A DNA stretch of 64,000 bases, taken from positions 1-64,000 of the forward strand of contig JBFGKE010000011.1 in the NCBI GenBank assembly GCA_041576815.1. Direction: 5' to 3'. Position 1 is the stretch's first letter. The number at the start of each line of letters is the position of its first letter. The stretch is from SG8-38 sp041576815 (GTDB lineage: Bacteria > Myxococcota_A > Polyangia > Polyangiales > Houyiibacteriaceae). This document shows positions 37,893 through 46,178 of the stretch, in pieces. The notes below the pieces were generated by a model. It saw only the letters and a list, made by a program, of their open reading frames with translations. It was not told where the DNA came from and searched no databases. A program made the position numbers and the translations under genes.

Positions 37893-38765
37893 ATGGCTGA
37901 GATCGCTAGCGATAACCTAGGTTTCGTCGAGTGTTGGAACGAGATTCTGACCCCGAAGTGGATTCGGTTTCGGCATTTGCTCTCGGGAAACGGGAAGATC
38001 CACAGCGACATCGCATACGCCGACTTCGACATTCAGCGTGGTGACAAGGTACTCGACATCGGCTGCGGTTTTGGCGAGACGGCGCTCGAGATGTCCGATT
38101 TGGTGGGACCCGAGGGCGAGGTGCTCGGGATCGACTGCACCGACGCGTTTCTCGACATCGCCAACCAGGAGCGCGATGCGGCCGGTGCGACAAACGTCCG
38201 CTACCAGCTCGGGGATGCGCAGGTTTGCGAGCTCCCCGAGGCGTATTTCGATGTCGCCTATTCGCGGTTCGGCGTGATGTTTTTTCAAAGCGCCGTGCGT
38301 GCACTGCGAAATGCAAACCGCGCGCTCAAGCCCGGGGGAAAGGTCTGCCTCATCGTGTGGCGCTCGCTTTCGGAAAATCCGTGCTGGGGGACGGCCAAGG
38401 AGATCGCCCTTCGCCACCTCCCACCACCGGGCGACGACGCCGCCACCTGCGGACCCGGGCCGTTCTCGATGGCGAGCGAGGAAACCGACCGCGCGATGCT
38501 CGACGCGGCCGGCTTCGGAGAGGTCGAGCTCTTCAAGCGCATCGATGCCGACGTCTGCATCGGCCGCGACATCGAAGAGGCGATCGACTACCAGCTCCTC
38601 GTGGGCCCGTCTGGCGAAATCATTCGAGAAGCCGGCGAAGAGGGCCGGCGCAAGCTCCCGGCGATCCGGGAAGACCTCCGCGACTTGATGACCCCCTACC
38701 TTCGCCCCGACGGCGTCTTCATGCCCTCGAGCACCTGGGCCATCATGGCCCGCAAACCGAATTAG
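37893..38765 (+). CDS. SAM-dependent methyltransferase
   Basis: Class I Rossmann methyltransferase of 290 residues. Motif I is VLDIGCGFGETALEMSD, the acidic residue of motif II is in VLGIDCTDAFLDIA, motif III/IV is AYFDVAYSRFGVMFF, and ALKPGGKVCLIVWRS follows, as in UbiE/Methyltransf_11 proteins. The substrate is unknown. GAGGAGG precedes the ATG. It is the last gene of a three-gene plus-strand run and is followed at once by a palindrome terminator. Confidence 0.87.
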   Translation: MAEIASDNLGFVECWNEILTPKWIRFRHLLSGNGKIHSDIAYADFDIQRGDKVLDIGCGFGETALEMSDLVGPEGEVLGIDCTDAFLDIANQERDAAGATNVRYQLGDAQVCELPEAYFDVAYSRFGVMFFQSAVRALRNANRALKPGGKVCLIVWRSLSENPCWGTAKEIALRHLPPPGDDAATCGPGPFSMASEETDRAMLDAAGFGEVELFKRIDADVCIGRDIEEAIDYQLLVGPSGEIIREAGEEGRRKLPAIREDLRDLMTPYLRPDGVFMPSSTWAIMARKPN

Positions 38766-38768
38766 ATA

Positions 38769-38786
38769 GGGGACAGTCCCCTTTTT
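38769..38786 (+). terminator. GGGGACAGTCCCC palindrome with T-run
   Basis: The core is followed by TTTTT on the plus strand, 3 bases after the methyltransferase stop. It should act as its terminator and insulate the P450 promoter, which begins 12 bases later. Confidence 0.75.
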
Positions 38787-38797
38787 CGTTCGGTTGC

Positions 38798-38849
38798 TTG
38801 ACCGGGGGGCGGGGGGGTTTACAATGAGGAATAGTTTACATGTCGTAAA
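38798..38849 (+). promoter_or_regulatory. P450 promoter with operator-like palindrome
   Basis: TTGACC (38798-38803) and TACAAT (38820-38825) are spaced by 16 bases, with a G-run between them. Just downstream, over the expected transcription start, is TTTAC-ATGTC-GTAAA (38835-38849), a perfect inverted repeat of TetR-operator style. GTTTACA also recurs 17 bases upstream, overlapping the -10 box. A repressor bound here would block the promoter. No TetR gene is adjacent. Confidence 0.6.
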
Positions 38850-38871
38850 GTAATAGCCCGGCGAGGGAAGT

Positions 38872-40086
38872 GTGACAGATCGTTTGGAAAGTAAGTGCCC
38901 GATGAGGTTCGAGAACGTCGATTTCTGTGCACCGGCGACGCACGAGAATCCGGAGGAAATGTACGACTACTTCCTCGAGCACGAGCCCATCTACTTCGAT
39001 GAGAAGAACGAAATCTGGGAGGTGTTCCGATACGACGACATCGTCACGATCGAGCGCGACACTGCGACCTTCATCAACGGCGAAGGCGTTCGCCCGGGCA
39101 TTCCCGGTGACCCGGCGATGATTTACCAGGACGGCGAGCAGCACAACAAGCAGCGCGCGCTCGTATCGTCCGGCTTCACGCCGCGCCAGATGCGCAAGAT
39201 GGAGGACCGCGCACGCGTCATCGTTGCCGAGCTCGTCGAAAAAATGCTCGAAAAAGACGAAGTCGACATCGTCGACGACCTCGCCTCGCCCCTTCCACTT
39301 CGCTTGATCGCCGACATGCTGGGCATTCCGGAAGAGCGTCGCAACGACGTCCGGGACTGGCTCAATACGATGATGAAGGGCGGCAACGGCCCCGACTACG
39401 TCGACGATGCGGTGAATGACGCCTTCGACAACTTCATCATGCATCACGAAGAGATGATGGAAGCCCGAAAGGCGGCCGGCTGCACCGGCGCCGACATTCT
39501 CACGATTTGGATGAACGCCGAAATCAACGGTGAGAAGCTAGATGAGTCGCAGCTCCTGTTCGAGCACGTGCTGCTCAACGTGGGTGGCGCCGAGACGACG
39601 CGAAGCGCCATCGCCGGCGGCCTCTATCAGCTCTCCCTCGATCCAAAGCAGTACGACGCGCTCTACGAGGACCCTTCGATCATCCCAAACGCGGTGCAGG
39701 AGATCCTTCGCTACGTCACGCCGTTCATCAACATGTACCGCACCGCAACGCGTGACTACGAGCTCCACGGCAAGGTCATCAAGGCAGGCCAGCAGGTCGG
39801 GCTCACCTATCCTGCGGCGAACCGTGACCCACGGCACTTCACCGACCCGCACAAATTCGACATCCGCCGCGACTTCACCAAGGAGAGCAAGCATCTATCG
39901 TTCGGTCTCGGCCCGCACTTCTGCCTGGGCGCATCCCTCGCGAGGCTCGAGATCCGTCTCACGCTCCAAGAGATGACTCGGCGGGTGAAGAGCATTCGGC
40001 AAGCGCCCGGCAAAGAGCTGAAGTACCTGTCGTCCTCGTTCAATCGCGGTCTCATCCAGTTCCCGGCGGTCCTCGAACCGCGATAG
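38872..40086 (+). CDS. Cytochrome P450
   Basis: Heme-thiolate monooxygenase of 404 residues, soluble bacterial type. It has the I-helix LLNVGGAETTRSAIAGG, the ExxR motif EILRYVTPFINMYRTA and the heme loop FGLGPHFCLGASLARLE with Cys351 as ligand. The substrate is unknown; no ferredoxin or reductase gene is adjacent. The GTG start has GAGGGAAG upstream. The promoter carries an operator-like palindrome, so expression is probably inducible. Confidence 0.95.
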   Translation: MTDRLESKCPMRFENVDFCAPATHENPEEMYDYFLEHEPIYFDEKNEIWEVFRYDDIVTIERDTATFINGEGVRPGIPGDPAMIYQDGEQHNKQRALVSSGFTPRQMRKMEDRARVIVAELVEKMLEKDEVDIVDDLASPLPLRLIADMLGIPEERRNDVRDWLNTMMKGGNGPDYVDDAVNDAFDNFIMHHEEMMEARKAAGCTGADILTIWMNAEINGEKLDESQLLFEHVLLNVGGAETTRSAIAGGLYQLSLDPKQYDALYEDPSIIPNAVQEILRYVTPFINMYRTATRDYELHGKVIKAGQQVGLTYPAANRDPRHFTDPHKFDIRRDFTKESKHLSFGLGPHFCLGASLARLEIRLTLQEMTRRVKSIRQAPGKELKYLSSSFNRGLIQFPAVLEPR

Positions 40087-40261
40087 GTGATACTGAAACG
40101 CCGCGGCTGCACGATCGTCGGTCCAGCGACCGTGTACGCATGCAGGCCATGGGGCTCGTGAACGACCATCTGGAGGGCTGCTTTGCGCGCGACGGCGCTT
40201 TTTCGTGAAACATTTCCGGGCGGGTGCCGTTAACGCGGAGGGCCTTAGATAGGAGATTGAG

Positions 40262-41419
40262 ATGCAGAGCCTACGTACGATCGCGCTCGGCGTGCCCATC
40301 CTGACCGCGGCCATCCTGGTGGCCATCGGCTGCACGCTTTCGCGCGCTGAACCCCCGCAGTCCGAGACCAAGCAAGCCAGTGCGCCGGCGGCGGACAGCA
40401 CCCTCGCCACCGCGACGTTCGCGGGCGGATGCTTTTGGTGCATGGAGCCGCCGTTTGAAAAGCTTCCGGGCGTCGCCAGCGTCACGTCGGGATACACCGG
40501 CGGTCCCGAGAAGAGCCCGACGTACAAAGCGGTGAGCTACGGGCGCACCGGCCACGTCGAGGCGGTCGAAGTGAAGTTCGATCCGACCGTAATCTCCTAC
40601 GACTACCTGCTCGAAGTCTTTTGGCGCCAGATCGACCCGACCGATGACGGCGGTCAGTTCGCCGACCGGGGCAAGCAGTACAAGACGGCGATCTTCGTGC
40701 ACGACGAGGCGCAGCGTAAGCTCGCGGAAGCATCCAAACGCGAGCTCGAAAAGAGCGGCGTCTTCAAGAAGCCCATCGTGACGCCAATCCGCGAAGCGGA
40801 GGCCTTCTATGCCGCCGAGGAGTACCATCAGGACTACTACAAGAAGAACCCCACCAACTACAAACGCTATCGGCGAGGCTCGGGCCGCGAGGGCTTTCTC
40901 GAGGCAACATGGGGAAACAAGCCTCTCGAGCCGCCAAAGAAACCAAAAGCCGCAGGAAAGAAAAAGATGTCCAGCAAGAGCGATTACGACAGGCCTTCTC
41001 GCGCCGAGCTTCGTGAGAAGCTGACTCCGCTGCAGTACGCCGTCACCCAAGAAGAGGGCACGGAGCCGCCCTTCCGCAACGAGTTTTGGGACAACAAGCG
41101 CGAGGGGATCTACGTCGACATCGTCAGCGGCGAGCCCCTTTTCAGCTCGACCGACAAGTACAAGAGCGGCACGGGCTGGCCGAGCTTCACCAAGCCCATC
41201 GACAAGGACAACATCACCGAGCACGTCGACCGCAAGCTGATCGCGACGCGAACCGAGGTGCGAAGCAAGCACGGTGACAGCCACCTCGGGCACCTGTTCC
41301 CGGACGGGCCGGCGCCCACCGGCCAGCGCTACTGCATCAACAGCGCGGCGCTTCGCTTCATCCCGAAGGAAGATCTCGAAAAAGAGGGGTACGGCGAATA
41401 TCTTGCGCTGTTCGAGTAG
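40262..41419 (+). CDS. msrAB: Bifunctional methionine sulfoxide reductase MsrA-MsrB, exported
   Basis: Repairs both stereoisomers of oxidised methionine in envelope proteins. The N-terminus (ILTAAILVAIGC, Cys24) resembles a lipoprotein signal, though the lipobox is not ideal. MsrA (about 50-205) has GGCFWC with catalytic Cys57. A Lys/Pro linker leads to MsrB (about 245-385) with TGWPSF, DSHLGHLFPDG and the catalytic Cys in RYCINSAALRFIP. The zinc CxxC pairs and the usual resolving Cys of MsrB are absent (PLFSSTDKY). AGGAG precedes the ATG. Confidence 0.94.
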   Translation: MQSLRTIALGVPILTAAILVAIGCTLSRAEPPQSETKQASAPAADSTLATATFAGGCFWCMEPPFEKLPGVASVTSGYTGGPEKSPTYKAVSYGRTGHVEAVEVKFDPTVISYDYLLEVFWRQIDPTDDGGQFADRGKQYKTAIFVHDEAQRKLAEASKRELEKSGVFKKPIVTPIREAEAFYAAEEYHQDYYKKNPTNYKRYRRGSGREGFLEATWGNKPLEPPKKPKAAGKKKMSSKSDYDRPSRAELREKLTPLQYAVTQEEGTEPPFRNEFWDNKREGIYVDIVSGEPLFSSTDKYKSGTGWPSFTKPIDKDNITEHVDRKLIATRTEVRSKHGDSHLGHLFPDGPAPTGQRYCINSAALRFIPKEDLEKEGYGEYLALFE

Positions 41420-41443
41420 ACGCGAGGTGCTAACCTCTCGTCG

Positions 41444-41875
41444 ATGTCGCTGATCGGCAGAGGTCTTTCGCTGGCTTGGGAGGCGCCACAGTCGTTGCTC
41501 GGCGTGGCGATCCTCGCAGCCGAAGCGGCGACAAAGCGCATCGTCGACATCGAAGTCGAAGACGGCCGGCTCTTGGTCGAGTCGATCGGGACGGGCATCT
41601 CGCTCGGGCACGTCGTCTTTTGGTCCCGCGAGAACAGCCGCTGGCACGACCTCGACCTACGAAACCGGGCACACGAGCTCGGACACACCAAGCAGTCGCG
41701 CATGCTGGGTTGGCTCTATCTGCCGATCATCGGGCTTCCGTCGATTTCCCGTGCAGCGTACGCGCTGGTGTATCGCGAAATGACGGGCCGACCGTGGACG
41801 CGATACTACGAAGGCTATCCCGAGAAATGGGCGGACCGCCTCGGCGGGGTCTGCCGCGACGAGGAGCACGGCTGA
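41444..41875 (+). CDS. Small HELGH-motif protein of unknown function
   Basis: 143 residues. The centre reads RAHELGHTKQSRMLGWLYLPIIGLPS. His77-Glu-Leu-Gly-His81 is an HExxH zinc-protease-like motif followed by a hydrophobic segment. Similar 'HE(Y/L)GH..QS..LG.LYL...G.PSL' proteins recur in bacteria, but I know of no function. The size is small for a protease, and a third zinc ligand is not obvious. The stop overlaps the start of the radical SAM gene, so the two are coupled. Confidence 0.7.
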   Translation: MSLIGRGLSLAWEAPQSLLGVAILAAEAATKRIVDIEVEDGRLLVESIGTGISLGHVVFWSRENSRWHDLDLRNRAHELGHTKQSRMLGWLYLPIIGLPSISRAAYALVYREMTGRPWTRYYEGYPEKWADRLGGVCRDEEHG

Positions 41876-42978
41876 TGATGGAGCTCCAAACCGTGGGCGG
41901 CCGATATCCGGGTTTTCTCTATCGCCGACAGCCGCGAAACGTTTACTGGGAGACGACGATCTCCTGCGACCTCGCTTGCCAGCACTGCCGGGCAAGCGCG
42001 ATCCCGCACCGGGATCCGCGTGAGCTGACCACCGAGCAGGGCAAGGCGCTGATGCGAAGCGTGCAGGAGCTCGGGAGCATGTTGGTGCTGACCGGCGGCG
42101 ACCCGCTCAAACGGCCGGACATCCAAGAGCTGATCGAATACGGGCGCTCGCTTCCCATCCACGTTTCGATCACGCCCAGCACGACCCCGCTGCTCCAGCG
42201 GGAGACGGTCGATCGCTTCCACGAGCTCGGGGTGAGCGCGATGGGCGTGAGCCTCGATGGCCCGACGGCAGAGATCCATGATGCGTTTCGCAACGTACGT
42301 GGCACCTTCGACTACTCGATGCAGGCCCTCGGCTGGGCGCGCGAATTCGAGATCCCGGTGCAGGTCAACACCACGGTGACCGCACGCACGCTGCCTCACG
42401 TGGAGGCGATGTACGAGCTTCTTCGAGACACGGCCGCACCCCCGGTGCGCCGCTGGAGCCTGTTTCTGTTAGTGCCGGTCGGGCGCGGGGCCGAGCTCGA
42501 CACGCCGACCGCAGACGACGTCGAGCGCCTCTTCGAGTGGGTGTATTCGATCTCCGAGGAGGCGCCGTTTCGCGTCGGCACGACCGAGGCGCCGCACTAC
42601 CGCCGCTATTGGATTCAGCAAAAGCTCGCAGAAGGCATGCCCATCGAGGACATCCAGGCGCGGGCGCGCCCGATGGCATTTGGGATTCGCGACGGCAACG
42701 GCGTGATCTTCATCTCGCACTTGGGCGAGGTGTATCCAGCCGGCTTCTTGCCCTACCCCCTGCTCGGCAACGTCAAGGAGCAGCCGCTTCACGAGATCTA
42801 TCGAGAGTCCGAGGCACTTCACGAGCTGCAAGACCCGAACAACTACCGAGGGCGCTGCGGCCGCTGCGAGTTCAAGTTCGCGTGCGGCGGCTCGCGGGCG
42901 CGGGCGTACGCGATGACCGGCGACCCGCTCGGCGAAGATCCGCTCTGTGCCTATCAGCCGAACGGCGCCGAGGCCTAG
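41875..42978 (+). CDS. Radical SAM/SPASM-domain enzyme
   Basis: 367 residues. The radical-SAM cluster motif CxxxCxxC is Cys31/35/38 in SCDLACQHCRASA, and LTGGDPLKRPDI is the GGDP SAM site. The C-terminal SPASM-like segment has Cys328, 331, 337 and 358 (CGRCEFKFACGG...PLC), ligands for further Fe-S clusters. The closest kin I recall are AhbD/NirJ-type heme enzymes and peptide maturases; no precursor peptide or heme genes are adjacent. The ATG at GAGGAG spacing 8 overlaps the HELGH gene stop. Confidence 0.88.
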   Translation: MMELQTVGGRYPGFLYRRQPRNVYWETTISCDLACQHCRASAIPHRDPRELTTEQGKALMRSVQELGSMLVLTGGDPLKRPDIQELIEYGRSLPIHVSITPSTTPLLQRETVDRFHELGVSAMGVSLDGPTAEIHDAFRNVRGTFDYSMQALGWAREFEIPVQVNTTVTARTLPHVEAMYELLRDTAAPPVRRWSLFLLVPVGRGAELDTPTADDVERLFEWVYSISEEAPFRVGTTEAPHYRRYWIQQKLAEGMPIEDIQARARPMAFGIRDGNGVIFISHLGEVYPAGFLPYPLLGNVKEQPLHEIYRESEALHELQDPNNYRGRCGRCEFKFACGGSRARAYAMTGDPLGEDPLCAYQPNGAEA

Positions 42979-42984
42979 CCTGCG

Positions 42985-44109
42985 CTACTTCTTCGGAAGG
43001 CCGAGCGCGCGGTCGGCGATCAGGTTCATCAAGAGGTTGTTGAAGACGTAGACCGTGCCTTCGCGAAGCTTGCGCTCGACGTGGTACTCCGACGCGAGGG
43101 CCCACCCGCCAAACGTGATGAGCGCTGCCTGGGTCGTCTCCCAAGCCGCTTCGGACGCGAGGACTTTGGCCATGGCCGACCGCGGGACCGCATCTTCTTC
43201 GCGGTCGACGCGCTCGAGCACGTCCCAGCGCATCAAATCCGCAGCCTCGACCTTGGCATACGCCTGTACGAGCGGGTACTGAACGCCCTGATGGACGCCG
43301 ATCGGCTGACCGAAGGTCTTACGGGTCTTGGCGTACTCGATGCTGCGGTCGAGCAGAAAACGGGCGTTGCCGATCGCCTCCGAGGCAGCGAGCACACGAC
43401 GAATCACGAAGCCTTGCATCAGGCACGCGAGCCCTTCGCCGGCCGGCCCGATGCGAGCGGTGTCGGGCACGCGCAGCTCGTCCATGAAAAGACTCGACGT
43501 CATGCGATTGGCAATCAGGTCGATCGGGTGCACTTCGATTCGATCGCCGACGTCGTCGAGGTCGAGCAGAAAGAGGGTGGTACCCTCGTCGGCCCGGGCC
43601 AGCAGGATCATCAAGCGCGTGTGCTCGGCGAACGAAATCAGCACTTTGCTCGCATTCAAGATCCAGTCGTCGCCGTCGCGCCGCGCGGTGCTTGCAAGCT
43701 CGGTCATGTTGGCGCCGCTGTCTGGCTCGGTGGCGGCAACGGCCAAGAATCGAATGTCGCCGGACGCCACGCCAGGCAGGTAGCGTTTCTTTTGCTCGTC
43801 GGACCCGTGAAGAACGAGCGTTCGGCAGATCGCCATCTGCGCATTGATCGCCGCGGCGTCGCCGCCCGCACGATTGATCTCCTCGACGAGCACCGACGCC
43901 ACGCGCGGCCCCGCGTCTTGTCCCCCGTAGGCCTCCGGAATGAAGGTGCCGAAGTAGCCCGCGTCCCCGATCGCTTCGAAGAGCTCAGTGGGGAAGGCTT
44001 TTTTGGCGTCCTGCTCGCGCCAGTAGTCCGGTCCGAATCGCCGGAGCGCGGGCCCCAGCGCGGCGCGAACCTCGTCGGCCACGGTGCTCGGAGTGGATTT
44101 CGGCGCCAT
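42985..44109 (-). CDS. Acyl-CoA dehydrogenase
   Basis: 374-residue member of the standard family. It has FIPEAYGGQDAGPRVAS, AATEPDSGANMTEL for FAD/substrate binding, RKTFGQPIGVHQGVQYPL and LREGTVYVFNNLLMN, where the glutamate aligns with the usual catalytic base. The substrate is unknown. It lies 27 bases after pgl on the same strand and is probably the last gene of the gnd-zwf-pgl run, an odd metabolic pairing. Confidence 0.9.
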   Translation of the reverse strand: MAPKSTPSTVADEVRAALGPALRRFGPDYWREQDAKKAFPTELFEAIGDAGYFGTFIPEAYGGQDAGPRVASVLVEEINRAGGDAAAINAQMAICRTLVLHGSDEQKKRYLPGVASGDIRFLAVAATEPDSGANMTELASTARRDGDDWILNASKVLISFAEHTRLMILLARADEGTTLFLLDLDDVGDRIEVHPIDLIANRMTSSLFMDELRVPDTARIGPAGEGLACLMQGFVIRRVLAASEAIGNARFLLDRSIEYAKTRKTFGQPIGVHQGVQYPLVQAYAKVEAADLMRWDVLERVDREEDAVPRSAMAKVLASEAAWETTQAALITFGGWALASEYHVERKLREGTVYVFNNLLMNLIADRALGLPKK

Positions 44110-44136
44110 CGAGCCTCAGCTTTACATCGCCCCGCT

Positions 44137-44805
44137 TCAAACGCCAAAAGGGCGCCTGCGGCTCGCCCCGTCGCTGATCAAAATCGCACCGTTCTGAGGA
44201 ACGCGCCCTGCGGGGATCGTCGGGTCACCTTCGACGAGGCGCTCGATCATGGAAGCCTTGCCCGCGCGGGAGACGATCCAGCAAATCGCGCGAGCGTGCT
44301 CCAACGTGGAATACGTCATCGTCATTCGCCTGTAGCCGCGGTACGGCCCGGTGAGCGCGACGCGGCGATCGACGACATCGAGCACCGGGTCGCCGGGAAT
44401 GAGTGACGCCGTGTGGCCGTCGTCTCCGAGGCCGAGGTGAACGACGTCGAGCGCGTTGGGGAGGATCGCTTCGTACTCACGCGCCGCGGCGTTCAAGTCT
44501 GCGGCCTCGACGGGCATCGGGTGCACGCGCGCAGGAACGTGCGCGAGCAGCGCATCGGTGAGGCCGGTCAGGTTTCGCGCCGGGTCATCTGCAGGAGCCA
44601 CCCGTTCATCGACCTGATACACGTCGACGCGCGCCCAATCGAGATCGGTCTTGGCGAGCTCTCGAAACGCGGGCCACGGCGTGCGGCCTCCCGAAAGCGC
44701 AAGCGACGCTCTCTCGCGCGCATCGAGCGCGCCGCGCAACGCGTCGGCCAGCGCGGCGGCCGCAGCGTGGGCGAAATCGCCCCCCGCCTCGATCACCCGC
44801 ATCAT
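44137..44805 (-). CDS. pgl: 6-phosphogluconolactonase
   Basis: Second step of the oxidative pentose phosphate pathway. The 222-residue product has LALSGGRTPWPAFRELA, VYQVDERVAPADDPARN and LGLGDDGHTASLIPGDP, all family marks. The ATG overlaps the zwf stop (ATGA), so translation is coupled. It is smaller than many homologues but complete. Confidence 0.94.
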   Translation of the reverse strand: MMRVIEAGGDFAHAAAAALADALRGALDARERASLALSGGRTPWPAFRELAKTDLDWARVDVYQVDERVAPADDPARNLTGLTDALLAHVPARVHPMPVEAADLNAAAREYEAILPNALDVVHLGLGDDGHTASLIPGDPVLDVVDRRVALTGPYRGYRRMTMTYSTLEHARAICWIVSRAGKASMIERLVEGDPTIPAGRVPQNGAILISDGASRRRPFGV

Positions 44806-46178
44806 GTCGTGATCCAGCCCCAGTCCGACCCGAGCAGCGCGTCGGCTTCGTGCGGACCCCAGCTGCCTCGCGGATAGGGCACGGGCGGCCGGCCGTCCGC
44901 CAGCACTTCATCGACGACCCGCCACGCCTCCATCACGCCATCCTGCCGTGCAAAGAGACTCGGATCGCCGCGAAGCGCATCGCCGAGGAGCCGCTCGTAC
45001 GCCTCGCGCCCGCGCGGCCGGTCGTGCTCGAGGTGAAGCTCGATGGGCCGGCTCACCATCTTCGCCCCGGGCTTCTTGGCCTGCATCGAAAAGCTGATGC
45101 CGTCGTCCGGCTTGGTGCGAAACCTGAGTCGGTTCGGCCCAGGCCGGCAGTCGGCGTCCGCAAAGAGCGGCCGCGGGGGGCGGGCAAACTCGACCACCGC
45201 CTCGGTTACGGTGGAGGCGAGGCCTTTGCCGGCGCGGATGATCCACGGCACGCCGGCCCACCGCCAGGAGTCGAGCTCTAGGCGCAGCGCCGTATACGTC
45301 TCCGTTTGCGATCCCTCGGCCACGCCGGGCTCGGCGAGAAAGCCCGTGTACTGACCGCGGACGATGTCTCGATGCCTTGGCGTGATGATCGCCCGCAGCG
45401 CTTTGACGCGCTCGTCGCGGAGCGCGTCGGGATCTTCCGACACGGGTGGTTCCATCGCGAGCAGCGCGAGCACCTGCAGCAAGTGGTTTTGAACGACATC
45501 GCGCAGCGTACCCACCTTGTCGTAGAAGGAGCCGCGCCCCTCGACGCCGAAGTCTTCGGCCATGGTGATCTGCACGCCGCGAACGTAGTGCCGGTTCCAG
45601 ATCGGCTCGAGCACCGTGTTGGCGAAGCGGAAGATCATCAGATTTTGGACGGCTTCTTTCCCGAGGAAGTGATCAATGCGGTAGACGCAGTGCTCGGGGA
45701 AGTGGCGATGGACGATGTCGTTGAGCGCGCGCGCCGACGCAGTGTCTCGACCAAACGGCTTTTCGAGCACGAGGCGGCCCCGCTCGTTCAAGCCCACCGA
45801 TGCGAGCCCTTCGACGACCTCGTTGAAAAGGTCCGGCGGGATCGCGAGATAGGAGACCGTGCAGCTGTGTCGTTTGCAGCGTTTGGCGATCTCGGCGTAG
45901 GTGCCGGGCTCGCGGTAGTTCCCGGACACATACGAGAGATTCGCGGCCAAGCGGGAAAAGGCCTCGTCGTCGATCGGTTCGCCCCGCTCTTCGAGCGCTT
46001 CACGGGCTTTTCGGCGAAGGGTGTCGTCGTCCCAGCCGCGGGAGGCGACGCCGATCACCGGCATGTCGAGGTGCCCCGCCGCCGTGAGCTCGTAGAGCGC
46101 CGAAAAGAGCTTCCTGCGCGCGAGGTCGCCCGTGATACCGAAGAGGATCAGCGCGTCGGCGTAGCAGGCGTCGCTCAC
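44802..46178 (-). CDS. zwf: Glucose-6-phosphate 1-dehydrogenase
   Basis: First step of the oxidative pentose phosphate pathway. The 458-residue product has the nucleotide motif GITGDLARRKLFSAL, the active-site RIDHFLGKEAVQNLM, EKPFGRDTASARALN and NRHYVRGVQITMAEDFG. It is slightly shorter than E. coli Zwf (491). The GTG start overlaps the gnd stop (GTGA). A long in-frame extension upstream covers gnd in another frame and is rejected. Confidence 0.96.
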   Translation of the reverse strand: MSDACYADALILFGITGDLARRKLFSALYELTAAGHLDMPVIGVASRGWDDDTLRRKAREALEERGEPIDDEAFSRLAANLSYVSGNYREPGTYAEIAKRCKRHSCTVSYLAIPPDLFNEVVEGLASVGLNERGRLVLEKPFGRDTASARALNDIVHRHFPEHCVYRIDHFLGKEAVQNLMIFRFANTVLEPIWNRHYVRGVQITMAEDFGVEGRGSFYDKVGTLRDVVQNHLLQVLALLAMEPPVSEDPDALRDERVKALRAIITPRHRDIVRGQYTGFLAEPGVAEGSQTETYTALRLELDSWRWAGVPWIIRAGKGLASTVTEAVVEFARPPRPLFADADCRPGPNRLRFRTKPDDGISFSMQAKKPGAKMVSRPIELHLEHDRPRGREAYERLLGDALRGDPSLFARQDGVMEAWRVVDEVLADGRPPVPYPRGSWGPHEADALLGSDWGWITT

